DNA from: CAZGCA01 sp964524145
GTDB lineage: Bacteria; Hydrogenedentota; CAZGCA01
Assembly: GCA_964524145.1 (NCBI GenBank)
Contig: CAZGCA010000010.1
Span: 23,316 to 87,315 of the forward strand
Length of the DNA: 64,000 bases
Reading direction: 5' to 3'
Shown here: piece after piece, positions 26,079 to 33,206 of the stretch
Layout: every line of letters starts with the position of its first letter
How positions within the stretch are numbered: the first letter of the stretch is position 1
Translations under genes and position numbers: made by a program
The notes under the pieces: model-generated
The model's input: the letters and a program-made list of their open reading frames with translations, nothing else
Told to the model about the DNA's origin: nothing
Database searches by the model: none

Positions 26079-27617
26079 GTGCTTGCCCGGGTCTATTCCG
26101 CGGCGGTAATGGGCGTCCACGCGTACCAGGTGGACGTCGAAGTGGACACGTCACGCGGTCTGCCTTCGTTCTCGACCGTTGGTCTGCCAGACGCTTCCGT
26201 CAAAGAGAGCAAGGACCGGGTGCGTGCGGCGATACGGAACTCGGGCTACTTCTTTCCCGGCGGCGTGATAACCGTCAACCTTGCCCCGGCTGACGTCAAG
26301 AAGGAGGGCCCGGTCCACGACCTGCCTATCGCGGTGGCGGTCGTCATGGCCACGGGCCAGTGCGGCGCGCAATCCGTCGACGAGTACGCCATGGTCGGCG
26401 AGCTGTCGCTCGACGGCACCGTCCGGCCGGTCAACGGGGTGCTCTGCATGGCGATGGGAGCCAAGGAGGCCGGCCGTCGAGGCGTCATCGTCGCCGAGGA
26501 GAACGCTGCGGAAGCAGGCGTCGTCGACGGTTTCGACGTGATACCCGTCAAACACCTGCGCGATGCCGTCGGGTTCATCGAGGGTTCGGTCGAGATCGAG
26601 CCCGTCCGCGTGGATATCGCCGAGGTGTTCCGGGAAAGCGCCAGGTACAGGGTCGATTTCTCCGACGTGAAAGGCCAGGCGCACGTCAAACGCGCGCTCA
26701 CCGTCGCCGCCGCCGGAGGCCATAACCTGTTGATGGTGGGCCCGCCCGGTTCCGGCAAGACGATGCTTGCGCGCCGGTTGGCCTCGATCCTGCCCGATAT
26801 GACGCTCGACGAAGCGCTCGACACCACCAAGGTACACAGCATCACCGGCCTTACGAGCGGGAAGAACTGGCTGGTTGCTACGAGACCGTTCCGGTCGCCG
26901 CACCACACGACGTCCGGCGCGGCAATGGCGGGCGGCGGCGTGCCGCCGAAACCCGGCGAGGTCAGCCTGGCGCACAACGGCGTGCTCTTTCTCGACGAGT
27001 TCCCGGAGTTTAAGCGCGACGTGCTCGAGGTGTTGCGCCAGCCTGTTGAGGACGGTATCGTCTACATATCACGGGCGAGCTACGCGGTCGCGTACCCGTC
27101 GCGGTTCATGCTCGTTGCGGCGATGAACCCGTGCGTATGCGGCCATCTCGGCGACCCGTACAAGGCGTGTTCCTGCACGCCGGGCCAGATCCACCGGTAC
27201 CGGTCACGGATAAGCGGGCCGCTGCTGGACAGGATAGACCTGCACGTCGAGGTGCCGGCACTGAGCTACAAGGAGATGTCCGCACGAGGCCCTTCCGGCG
27301 ACGAGTCTTCGACCATCCGCGCGCGGGTGCAGGCGGCACGCGAACGGCAACGCGCACGCTACAGCGACGACGATATCGCCCAAAACGCGGACCTGCAGCC
27401 GGGCCAGCTCAGAAAATACTGCGTGCTGTCGCCCGAGGCCGAAGAGATGATCAAGACCGCCGTCACACGGCTCGGGCTCTCGGCTCGGGCATACGACAAG
27501 ATATTCAAAGTGTCGCGAACGATAGCCGACCTCGCCGACGAACCCGACATAGGCATCGAGCACGTCTCCGAAGCCATCCAGTACCGCTCGCTCGACCGCG
27601 AATCTGCCCTGGTCTGA
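26079..27617 (+). CDS. comM: ComM/YifB-type AAA+ ATPase (Mg-chelatase-like)
   Basis: A 512-residue protein. The start is taken as the GTG at 26079 (VLARVYSAAVMGVHAY, the normal family beginning) with GGAGG upstream. The N-terminal ChlI-like domain is followed by the AAA+ core: Walker A GPPGSGKT, Walker B VLFLDEF, the sensor region AAMNPCVCGH with the family Cys residues, and the Mg-chelatase C-terminal domain (LSARAYDKIFKVSRTIADL). ComM is a hexameric helicase that extends heteroduplex branch migration during natural transformation. Its last 162 bases are duplicated at 28959-29120 on the other side of a toxin-antitoxin pair, showing this gene end is an insertion site. Confidence 0.92.
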   Translation: MLARVYSAAVMGVHAYQVDVEVDTSRGLPSFSTVGLPDASVKESKDRVRAAIRNSGYFFPGGVITVNLAPADVKKEGPVHDLPIAVAVVMATGQCGAQSVDEYAMVGELSLDGTVRPVNGVLCMAMGAKEAGRRGVIVAEENAAEAGVVDGFDVIPVKHLRDAVGFIEGSVEIEPVRVDIAEVFRESARYRVDFSDVKGQAHVKRALTVAAAGGHNLLMVGPPGSGKTMLARRLASILPDMTLDEALDTTKVHSITGLTSGKNWLVATRPFRSPHHTTSGAAMAGGGVPPKPGEVSLAHNGVLFLDEFPEFKRDVLEVLRQPVEDGIVYISRASYAVAYPSRFMLVAAMNPCVCGHLGDPYKACSCTPGQIHRYRSRISGPLLDRIDLHVEVPALSYKEMSARGPSGDESSTIRARVQAARERQRARYSDDDIAQNADLQPGQLRKYCVLSPEAEEMIKTAVTRLGLSARAYDKIFKVSRTIADLADEPDIGIEHVSEAIQYRSLDRESALV

Positions 27618-27619
27618 CG
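27458..27619 (+). repeat. Direct repeat, comM 3' end, first copy
   Basis: The final 160 coding bases of comM. The second copy is 28959-29120, displaced by 1501 bases and over 90 percent identical. Most differences are at third codon positions (for example TAC/TAT, GTC/GTT), so both copies evolved as protein-coding sequence. Confidence 0.9.
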
Positions 27620-27663
27620 ATGAACCTCACCCTATCCTGGGTAGGAATAGGAGAATGATAGCT

Positions 27664-27749
27664 GCCCCTTTTCCCCAGACAACAAGATTCAGCTGTTGAC
27701 ACCTTTCCGGAAAAGGAGTAGACTCGCAGATCAGAAAGGGGAAAAGGTG
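27664..27749 (+). promoter_or_regulatory. Promoter and likely operator of the toxin-antitoxin pair
   Basis: TTGACA at 27696-27701 and TAGACT at 27719-27724 are spaced by 17 bases. Three copies of a CCTTTTCC-type half site surround it: CCCCTTTTCCCC at 27665, CCTTTCCGGAAAAGG between -35 and -10, and the inverted GGGGAAAAGG at 27737. The pattern suits autorepression by the antitoxin. A 14-codon frame starting at 27790 runs into the antitoxin start. Confidence 0.6.
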
Positions 27750-27830
27750 CCGTGATGGGGACGTTCATGGACAACCCTACAGGGGCGTCATGAATCCTCA
27801 AGACAGCGACTATGTGGAGGTGAAGGTCTC

Positions 27831-28538
27831 GTGACACACCCAAAGACGACCACCCAAACCGATAGGCCAGAATTGGATACGCCCACGTACCCGGCTGCTG
27901 AGGCCGCACGGCTCGTGGACATAAGCGCCACGCGGGTGCGCCGGTGGCTGAAAGGATATCACTACTGGTACAGGGCTGGGGTGCGCCATCAGCGCCCCGT
28001 AATTCGTCGTAGAGGAACGGCTGGCACGAACTACGCCTCTTTCTTAGACTTGGTTGACTTGTTGTTCGTCAAGCGATTCCTGGATGAAAAGATTAGTCTT
28101 CAGAAAGTGCGAAGAGCCCTAGATGAGGCCGCGCGGATCCTCGGCACAGACCACTTCGCGCGCCAGCGCTTCTTCACAGACGGAAGCGACATCTATCTGC
28201 AAGTGAAGGAAGAGGGAGATGCGATTCTGCAGCTTCTTGCTGGCGGACAGTGGGTAATAGCCGAGATCATAAAACAGCTTGCCCAGCAAATCGACTTTGA
28301 CGAGCCCACTGGCCTTGCCCGTCGCTGGTATCCGTTGGGCCGTGAAGGTCTAATTGTGCTGGACCCCCTCATCTCCTTCGGGCGTCCTTCGATCATTGGG
28401 AGGGGGGTCGCAACTGCAAATGTCTACGACCTTTTCATTGCCGAGGCACTAAGGTCAGACCGAGTCTGCACTTGGATGGACCTCAGCCCCAAAGAACTAG
28501 ACGCGGCAGTCCGGTTCGAACAACAGCTGGCAGCGTGA
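27831..28538 (+). CDS. DUF433-type antitoxin with MerR-like N-terminal domain
   Basis: A 235-residue protein starting at a GTG with GGAGG upstream. The N-terminus (YPAAEAARLVDISATRVRRWLKGY) is a MerR/excisionase-like winged helix for DNA binding. The C-terminal 60 residues (GLIVLDPLISFGRPSIIGRGVATANVYDLF) match the DUF433 domain found in VapB-like antitoxins. It should bind its own promoter and neutralise the adjacent PIN-like toxin. Its stop overlaps the toxin's GTG start by three bases (GTGA). The pair lies between two copies of the comM 3' end, so it arrived as a cassette. Confidence 0.8.
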   Translation: MTHPKTTTQTDRPELDTPTYPAAEAARLVDISATRVRRWLKGYHYWYRAGVRHQRPVIRRRGTAGTNYASFLDLVDLLFVKRFLDEKISLQKVRRALDEAARILGTDHFARQRFFTDGSDIYLQVKEEGDAILQLLAGGQWVIAEIIKQLAQQIDFDEPTGLARRWYPLGREGLIVLDPLISFGRPSIIGRGVATANVYDLFIAEALRSDRVCTWMDLSPKELDAAVRFEQQLAA

Positions 28539-28918
28539 AATTCTTCATTGACAACAATCTAAGCCAGCAGCTTGCCAACGGGATGAAGGCGTTTGGAGAG
28601 CCTGTCGAACATCTCAAGGAAAAATTTCCCGAGAACACAGACGACCTAGTTTGGCTCAAGTATGTAGGGCAGCAGAAGATATTCCTTGTGACACGGGACG
28701 ACCGCATGCGACATAACCAAATGGAGCTTCAGTCCCTTAAGAAACACAAGGTAGGCGCGTTCTTTCTCGGCGGGAAGAACCTGAACCGTTGCCGGTTGAT
28801 TCAACAGTTGGTTAGAAACTGGCCCCGAATGAAGGACTACGCCAAAAAGGAAAGGCGACCGTTCGCCTTTCGTGTCCCGCCAACAGGGACGAAATTCATG
28901 CGGATTTCTCTGAGATGA
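28535..28918 (+). CDS. PIN-like (DUF5615/VapC45-type) toxin
   Basis: A 127-residue protein starting at GTG 28535, translationally coupled to the antitoxin. It begins VKFFIDNNLSQQLANGM, where D6 and N7-N8 match the first acidic site of PIN-like nucleases, and continues with DLVWLKYVGQQ and VTRDDRMRHN, the second acidic cluster. The family degrades RNA. The C-terminus is basic (KKERRPFAF), consistent with RNA binding. The longer in-frame version from 28472 overlaps the antitoxin body and is less likely. Confidence 0.8.
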   Translation: MKFFIDNNLSQQLANGMKAFGEPVEHLKEKFPENTDDLVWLKYVGQQKIFLVTRDDRMRHNQMELQSLKKHKVGAFFLGGKNLNRCRLIQQLVRNWPRMKDYAKKERRPFAFRVPPTGTKFMRISLR

Positions 28919-28958
28919 GAACGGCCAACGTCTTGTAGCCAACTCAGGCCATCTGTGC

Positions 28959-29118
28959 CGCCCTCACCCGGCTCGGCCTCTCGGCTCGAGCATACGACAA
29001 GATATTCAAAGTGTCGCGAACGATAGCCGACCTCGCCGACGAACCGGACATAGGGACCGAGCACGTCTCCGAAGCCATCCAGTATCGCTCTCTCGACCGC
29101 GAATCTGCCCTGGTTTGA
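28959..29118 (+). pseudogene. Duplicated comM 3' end, second copy
   Basis: Reads LSARAYDKIFKVSRTIADL and on to EAIQYRSLDRESALV and a stop, the exact C-terminus of ComM with one visible residue change (GIE to GTE). No start or upstream comM sequence exists. It closes the cassette that begins after the intact comM stop. The following 29119-29272 contains nothing I can support. Confidence 0.88.
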
Positions 29119-29272
29119 CGTCCAATTGGGCGATAGTCAAGGCATCTTCGGGCAAGAAAAGCGGCCTTCGCCAATTCCTTCGGAACTCAGAAATCGCGTT
29201 CTTGTCCCCCTCTTGCTCCGCATATGTCAAGAGCCGAATCTAGGAGCAGCGAGGGCGGCGCAACGTCTTATG

Positions 29273-29539
29273 CTAGTTAAGGCTAATGACGCCGATTCTT
29301 GCGCGAACAGAACCGGCTAGGCCGTCCAAGTCCACGACTACGTGCCACCGGCCACCATGAGGGGCAGCGACCCGACACGGCGAGACCTTCGTCCATCCGC
29401 CATAAAAGCGAAAACGTCGTCCAGACCGGTAGTTCGAGTAGTTGCCTTGATCCATGAGCATCACTCGTGCCTGCCTGTCGAGCGTGACCTCGATCGCATC
29501 GTTATTGCCTAAGGTCAACGTTGAATGGATGTACTGCAT
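29273..29539 (-). CDS. DUF1883 domain protein
   Basis: An 88-residue protein with GGAGAG before the ATG at 29539. It matches DUF1883 end to end: LDRQARVMLMDQGNYSNYRSG, then FRFYGG, SPCRVAAPHGGRWHVVVDLDG. The domain is a compact beta fold that in other bacteria stands alone or is joined to TIR domains, so a link to defence is possible. Here it is the third gene of a minus-strand run after two small basic proteins. It lies just outside the comM-flanked toxin-antitoxin cassette. Confidence 0.82.
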   Translation of the reverse strand: MQYIHSTLTLGNNDAIEVTLDRQARVMLMDQGNYSNYRSGRRFRFYGGWTKVSPCRVAAPHGGRWHVVVDLDGLAGSVRARIGVISLN

Positions 29540-29626
29540 GATTCTCTCCTTTGAGTCTGGGCAGCCTGTATCTACCAGTGTCTACTGTGTAGTATCGCGG
29601 ATGAGGTGCCGAGCCGAGCGCCCAGT

Positions 29627-29818
29627 TTACCGACCAGCACTCTCATCGTTCGTCAACCGCATTTGGGGCTTCAAGCGCTTGTGTGGCCGCACGCGAACAG
29701 TCTTGGGACCTGGCTTACCAGGACCGTAACATCTGGGACCCGGTTTCGACCGGCGGTGCCGTCGAACTCGCAAGCTCTCGAGCCCGAGCCCACGTGACCG
29801 TCCACATTCTCTACTCAT
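29627..29818 (-). CDS. Small very basic protein, 63 aa
   Basis: Starts at the ATG at 29818, 9 bases after GGGAGG and 20 bases after the stop of the upstream 51-residue gene. It reads SRECGRSRGLGLESLRVRR and ends in a KPGPKTVRVRPHKRLKPQ stretch. The high Arg/Lys content suggests nucleic-acid binding. I do not recognise a family. The longer version of this frame overlaps the upstream gene and is unlikely. Confidence 0.5.
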   Translation of the reverse strand: MSRECGRSRGLGLESLRVRRHRRSKPGPRCYGPGKPGPKTVRVRPHKRLKPQMRLTNDESAGR

Positions 29819-29837
29819 ATCATACGCCCTCCCGTGT

Positions 29838-29993
29838 CTATCTGACCGGAATGCGCCAAGCGCGTAGGCCGTAGTCTCGCGCCCACAACTTCTCGCCCGT
29901 CTTTGGGTGACGCCGCCAAGCCCTATAGACGTACTTGGCATTCTTGCCGTTAGCACGGGCATTGTGCATGTGTCTTCTTACTGACTCTTTCAT
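29838..29993 (-). CDS. Small basic protein, 51 aa
   Basis: Below the usual size cutoff but well supported: AAGGAG lies 7 bases before the ATG at 29993, and the frame MKESVRRHMHNARANG through KTGEKLWARDYGLRAW is uninterrupted to a TAG. It looks like a small DNA- or RNA-binding protein of phage or island origin. It heads a three-gene minus-strand run with the next basic protein and DUF1883. No family is recognised. Confidence 0.6.
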   Translation of the reverse strand: MKESVRRHMHNARANGKNAKYVYRAWRRHPKTGEKLWARDYGLRAWRIPVR

Positions 29994-30119
29994 CGCTATC
30001 ACTCCTTTCTACTTGAAAGAATACGTATATGATGCTACCCTTATATGCCGATGACGGATCAGAATTTGCCGTTGGTCTCATGATCTTGGTTAATGGCAAA
30101 TTACCCTACTCGACAGGCA

Positions 30120-30125
30120 TATAAT
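30120..30125 (+). promoter_or_regulatory. -10 box for the sigma-like gene set
   Basis: A perfect TATAAT at 30120-30125. It overlaps an in-frame ATG at 30124, so transcription would begin after that codon; this is why the ATG at 30172 is taken as the start. No clear -35 is seen. Confidence 0.45.
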
Positions 30126-30171
30126 GTGGGCGGACTTCTTGCAAGGTAGGGCACGTTGGTGGAATCGAAAC

Positions 30172-30786
30172 ATGGATGAGAACCTCGCTGAAAAAGTCAG
30201 GCAAGAGTTGACAAACGAGGTCTATAGCAAGTTGATCGTCTTCGCTACGAGACTGGCAAAAAGATACGTGTGGCGCGGTGGAGACTTATCTGCCTGTGAG
30301 CCCGGCGATATAGCACTGCCTCAAGGCAACAGTGTGAGAGGTATCGTGTCGAATGCTATCATAAAGGTCATGGAGGGACGAAATAAGTGGGACCCCCAAC
30401 GGGTAAAGCTGACAACGTGCTTGATGTACAACATCCGTCGTGATATTTGCCACCTATACGAGAAGAAGGCAGCCCAACATGAACGCCAAGCCGTGGCTAT
30501 GCCGGATACTTTCGTCGACGGAAGCACTGAGCCTGGGCGATATCGCCCGGCCCTACCTTCTGATCCACGTGCGCTTGCTGTGGAGAACGAACTTCTTGAA
30601 GACATCTACTGCAGTCTTGATGGTGAGGATGACCTGATCGCGGTTTTCGAAAGGATGCTCGAAGGTAAGTCGCGAAAAGAAGTCGCTACGGAATTGCATC
30701 TCACACCAGACGAAATCACCAACACACGTAAGCGCCTTAGCAAGCGGCTAGAAGCTGTTTACAGGCGACACTGCGATGAACAGTGA
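30172..30786 (+). CDS. Sigma-70-like factor
   Basis: A 204-residue protein. The central part (NAIIKVMEGRNKWDPQRVKL then LMYNIRRDICHLYEK) resembles region 2 of sigma-70-family factors, and the C-terminus (EGKSRKEVATELHLTPDEITNTRKRL) is a region-4-type helix-turn-helix. It probably directs RNA polymerase to specific promoters. It overlaps or abuts two further genes, the last being an ImmA/IrrE protease, forming one operon. The pairing of a sigma-like factor with that protease suggests stress-triggered proteolytic control. The match to sigma factors is by eye only. Confidence 0.65.
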   Translation: MDENLAEKVRQELTNEVYSKLIVFATRLAKRYVWRGGDLSACEPGDIALPQGNSVRGIVSNAIIKVMEGRNKWDPQRVKLTTCLMYNIRRDICHLYEKKAAQHERQAVAMPDTFVDGSTEPGRYRPALPSDPRALAVENELLEDIYCSLDGEDDLIAVFERMLEGKSRKEVATELHLTPDEITNTRKRLSKRLEAVYRRHCDEQ

Positions 30787-30815
30787 GCCTACGGGTTTGG
30801 AAAGGGGCCATTGAT

Positions 30816-31232
30816 ATGTGCCACAGGGAAAATCGAAGAAGTCAGTTCGAGACCTTCTTGGATTTCGTTTTTGGCGATCCCGACGAGGTCGATTCCATGT
30901 CCTCCGAGGAGTTGCGTGACGAGATCGCGTTGTGCGGTGGAGACATGGACAAGATTGTCGAATTGGTGCAGACAGATGTGCACAATGCAATGGGGAGAAA
31001 CCGCAGAGAAGAGGCTCGGAACATTTACCAAGAGTACAGAGAAAGGATCAAAGAGTTGCCAGAAGCAATACGGGGGAAGGTTGACCGTGTCTTGCGTAGA
31101 GATCCTCGATTGGCCCCCGTGATGATGCGGAAATTTGAGGGGGTCAGTGCAGAAGATCTTGCCAGTATGGAAGAGGATCTCGCCCTGCTCGATCACCTAG
31201 ATGAGTCGGATCATGAAGACGAAGCCTCGTGA
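30816..31232 (+). CDS. Acidic helical protein between sigma factor and protease
   Basis: A 138-residue protein rich in Glu, Asp and Arg (FGDPDEVDSMSSEELRDEI, ENIYQEYRERIKELPEAI-like helices, a terminal acidic tail). The start at 30816 is preceded by AAAGGGG; a GTG overlapping the previous stop (30783) is an alternative. Its end overlaps the next gene by 20 bases. I recognise no family. Position and composition fit a small regulatory partner, for instance an antagonist of the sigma factor that the protease removes, but this is inference. Confidence 0.6.
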   Translation: MCHRENRRSQFETFLDFVFGDPDEVDSMSSEELRDEIALCGGDMDKIVELVQTDVHNAMGRNRREEARNIYQEYRERIKELPEAIRGKVDRVLRRDPRLAPVMMRKFEGVSAEDLASMEEDLALLDHLDESDHEDEAS

Positions 31233-32013
31233 GACGCTGGCAAGAGCAAAGGCTCGAGAAATCCTCAACTACTTCTGTGTAGGCGACGCCAGCGAGATAA
31301 GCGTCCGTCATTTCGCTGCCCATCGCGGCGCTGTTGTGTTGGAGTCACCCCTCGCATGCGCTGAAGCTCGGCTCGTACATAAGAATGGGGCAAGAGCAGT
31401 CATTCGCGTGAGTAATGACATCCCGCAACAGGGGCGAAAGCGCTTCGCTGTCGCCCACGAGCTGGGTCACTGGGAGCTTCACCGGAGTGAATCACAATTT
31501 GATCTATTTACTGGCAAAGATGCCGTCTATTCCTACGGCAAGAGCACCCTTGAGATTGAGGCCAACGTTTTTGCGAGCGAGCTTCTGATGCCTGAGTCGT
31601 TGTTTAGGCCCAGGTGTGATAGGTCCGATCCTTCGATACAGGTCATTTCGAATCTTTCACAGGAATTCACGACCACTTTGACTGCGACGGCAGTGAGATA
31701 CGTGGATTCGTGTAGTGAATGTTGCGCTGCCGTCTTCTCAAAGGACGGAAAAGTGACATGGTTTCGGTGCCGAAAAGAATGGGGGCTTTGGATTCGGGCT
31801 GGCACACGAATAGGCCCAAACACATATGCAAGGGATTGTTTCGTTGGCAGCCGTGTCCCCACGACAATGGAGCGTGTCCCCCTTGAGTCTTGGTTTCCAG
31901 AGCGCGTTGATCTCGGGCGACAACCGTTGCTCGAGACATCGATGGTTTTGGGACTTTACGGAACGGTGTTGACCCTGCTTTGGATAAAGGGAGGTATTGA
32001 TCCCAGGCAATGA
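31213..32013 (+). CDS. ImmA/IrrE-type metallopeptidase
   Basis: A 266-residue soluble protease. The zinc motif is AVAHELGHWELH (HExxH) with a downstream Glu ligand in EIEANVFASELLMP, the ImmA/IrrE arrangement. Such enzymes cleave transcriptional repressors on stress, turning on mobile elements or DNA-damage genes. The start at 31213 follows a nearby in-frame ATG at 31201; both overlap the upstream gene, so translation is coupled. Its natural target here may be one of the two upstream regulators. Family assignment is firm. Confidence 0.88.
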   Translation: MKTKPRETLARAKAREILNYFCVGDASEISVRHFAAHRGAVVLESPLACAEARLVHKNGARAVIRVSNDIPQQGRKRFAVAHELGHWELHRSESQFDLFTGKDAVYSYGKSTLEIEANVFASELLMPESLFRPRCDRSDPSIQVISNLSQEFTTTLTATAVRYVDSCSECCAAVFSKDGKVTWFRCRKEWGLWIRAGTRIGPNTYARDCFVGSRVPTTMERVPLESWFPERVDLGRQPLLETSMVLGLYGTVLTLLWIKGGIDPRQ

Positions 32014-32145
32014 TGGGCACGCGCGTGTTTGTCCCCTCTGACCGGCGGTTGCTCAAATCTGTGATCCACAGTCGTAGCCTTGCAGGCTTAGTTGGTTTGG
32101 CGATTCGACGACGAAAGCCGCGGACTGCGCTCGCTAATCTCCGGT

Positions 32146-32320
32146 CTGGAGTCAGCGGTCAGTTGCTAGTGGCCAGCTGCTGGTGGCAGAGGGCTGGCTT
32201 CGTCCGTGCTCGTAATCGTGCGCTCGGCTTGTTCTCTGTCCGCAGATTAACGCAGATAGACGCAGACTTGGCAGTAGTCAGTGGTCAGTTGGTGGTTGTC
32301 GGTAGTCAGGCCGGGGCCAT
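32146..32320. repeat. Intergenic repeat, copy left of HicBA
   Basis: The gene-free stretch 32014-32424 holds runs such as GTCAGTTGCTAGTGGC and CCGCAGATTAACGCAGATAG followed by ACGCAG. A diverged copy with the same order (GGTTCGTCCGTGCTCG, CAGATTAACGCAGATAGACG, GTCAGTTGCTAGTTGTC) lies at 32995-33165. Together they bracket the HicBA pair. Confidence 0.7.
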
Positions 32321-32424
32321 GGGTTCTTGCCCTCGTGGGACGAGGATCTCAGGCCGGACTCCCGGTGTCATCGCGGGCGACGGCGGAACAGTGTTCACGG
32401 ATAGCGCTCGGATGTCCGCCGTTT

Positions 32425-32670
32425 TCATGACTGCTTTCTCTTGTAAGCCTCCAAGAATTCATCTCTCGGGATACGGGCCTGACTACAGATCGTTCTCAGA
32501 GTGGAAGCCTTGATCTTCGAATGATTAGGCATTGTCAATGGGGTTGTGTTGCCGTCGGCATTCTCGCGCACCATAGAAACGTGTTCTTTTTCGCGTACCA
32601 TTCGAAAGCCCAAGTTCTCCAGCGCCTTAATCACTCTCCGTTTTGGCGCATCAACAGGGAACTTCGTCAT
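32425..32670 (-). CDS. hicA: HicA-family mRNA interferase toxin
   Basis: An 81-residue protein with the HicA fold: PKRRVIKALENLGFRMVREKEH, the His as the expected catalytic residue, then LTMPNHSKIKASTLRTI and the terminal RIPRDEFLEAY. It is a dsRBD-like ribonuclease that cuts mRNA. The ATG overlaps the last base of the upstream HicB stop (TGATG), so the antitoxin is made first. Order hicB-hicA is the less common but well-known arrangement. Confidence 0.9.
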   Translation of the reverse strand: MTKFPVDAPKRRVIKALENLGFRMVREKEHVSMVRENADGNTTPLTMPNHSKIKASTLRTICSQARIPRDEFLEAYKRKQS

Positions 32671-32894
32671 CAGTCTTCTATTCCAGCTTCAGCAACAAAC
32701 GCCTCGAGGATTGGCGGCTCCACATCCAGCACCGCCTCCCCAAAGCTCTCTATGTGAAAGCGTATTGCTGATTTCACATCCGAGAGGGCTTCCTCATAGG
32801 TGTCTCCCTGACCCACCACAACACCTTTGAGCCCCAAAGGATACGCTACGCATCCATCAGGATGTTTCTCGACGATGATCTTGAACTGTCTCAT
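32670..32894 (-). CDS. hicB: HicB-family antitoxin
   Basis: A 74-residue protein starting at the ATG at 32894 with GGAAGG just upstream. It has the HicB N-terminal partial RNase-H-like domain: FKIIVEKHPDGCVAYPLGL, VVGQGDTYEEALSDVKSAIRFHIE. There is no added DNA-binding domain at the C-terminus, so autoregulation may rely on another factor. It should bind and block the co-transcribed HicA toxin. Confidence 0.88.
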   Translation of the reverse strand: MRQFKIIVEKHPDGCVAYPLGLKGVVVGQGDTYEEALSDVKSAIRFHIESFGEAVLDVEPPILEAFVAEAGIED

Positions 32895-32994
32895 TGGCCT
32901 TCCTTTCTGCCGACACATTGTCCATCCAAATAGGATGATAACGTTCCGCTGTGTGCGCTGTCAAACAGAAATGCGGTAGACGGGGCGGAAAGCA

Positions 32995-33165
32995 GCAGTC
33001 AGTTGCTCGTGGCGGAGGGTTGGGTTCGTCCGTGCTCGTGCTCGTAATCGTTATCGTGCGCCCGGGTCGGGTTCTGTCCACAGATTAACGCAGATAGACG
33101 CAGATTCGGTAGTAGTCAGTAGTCAGTTGCTAGTTGTCAGTTGCTGGTGGCGGGGGGCGGGGTTC
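32995..33165. repeat. Intergenic repeat, copy right of HicBA
   Basis: Diverged copy of 32146-32320 in the same orientation, filling the 312-base gap between hicB and the helicase gene. No gene is seen in the gap. Confidence 0.7.
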
Positions 33166-33206
33166 ATTCGTGTTCGAGCCCTTGCCCCCCGTTTTCGCAG
33201 CGAACG

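Noticed and set aside
29006..29230. Minus-strand frame MTYAEQEGDKNAISEF... after the comM duplicate
   Set aside because: Its second half is antisense to the comM 3' copy, and no ribosome site is seen; only the first 40 residues could be real and nothing supports them.
32014..32513. 167-codon plus frame after the ImmA/IrrE gene
   Set aside because: It translates the GTCAGTTGC/CAGATTAACG repeat and overlaps hicA; composition is repeat-like.
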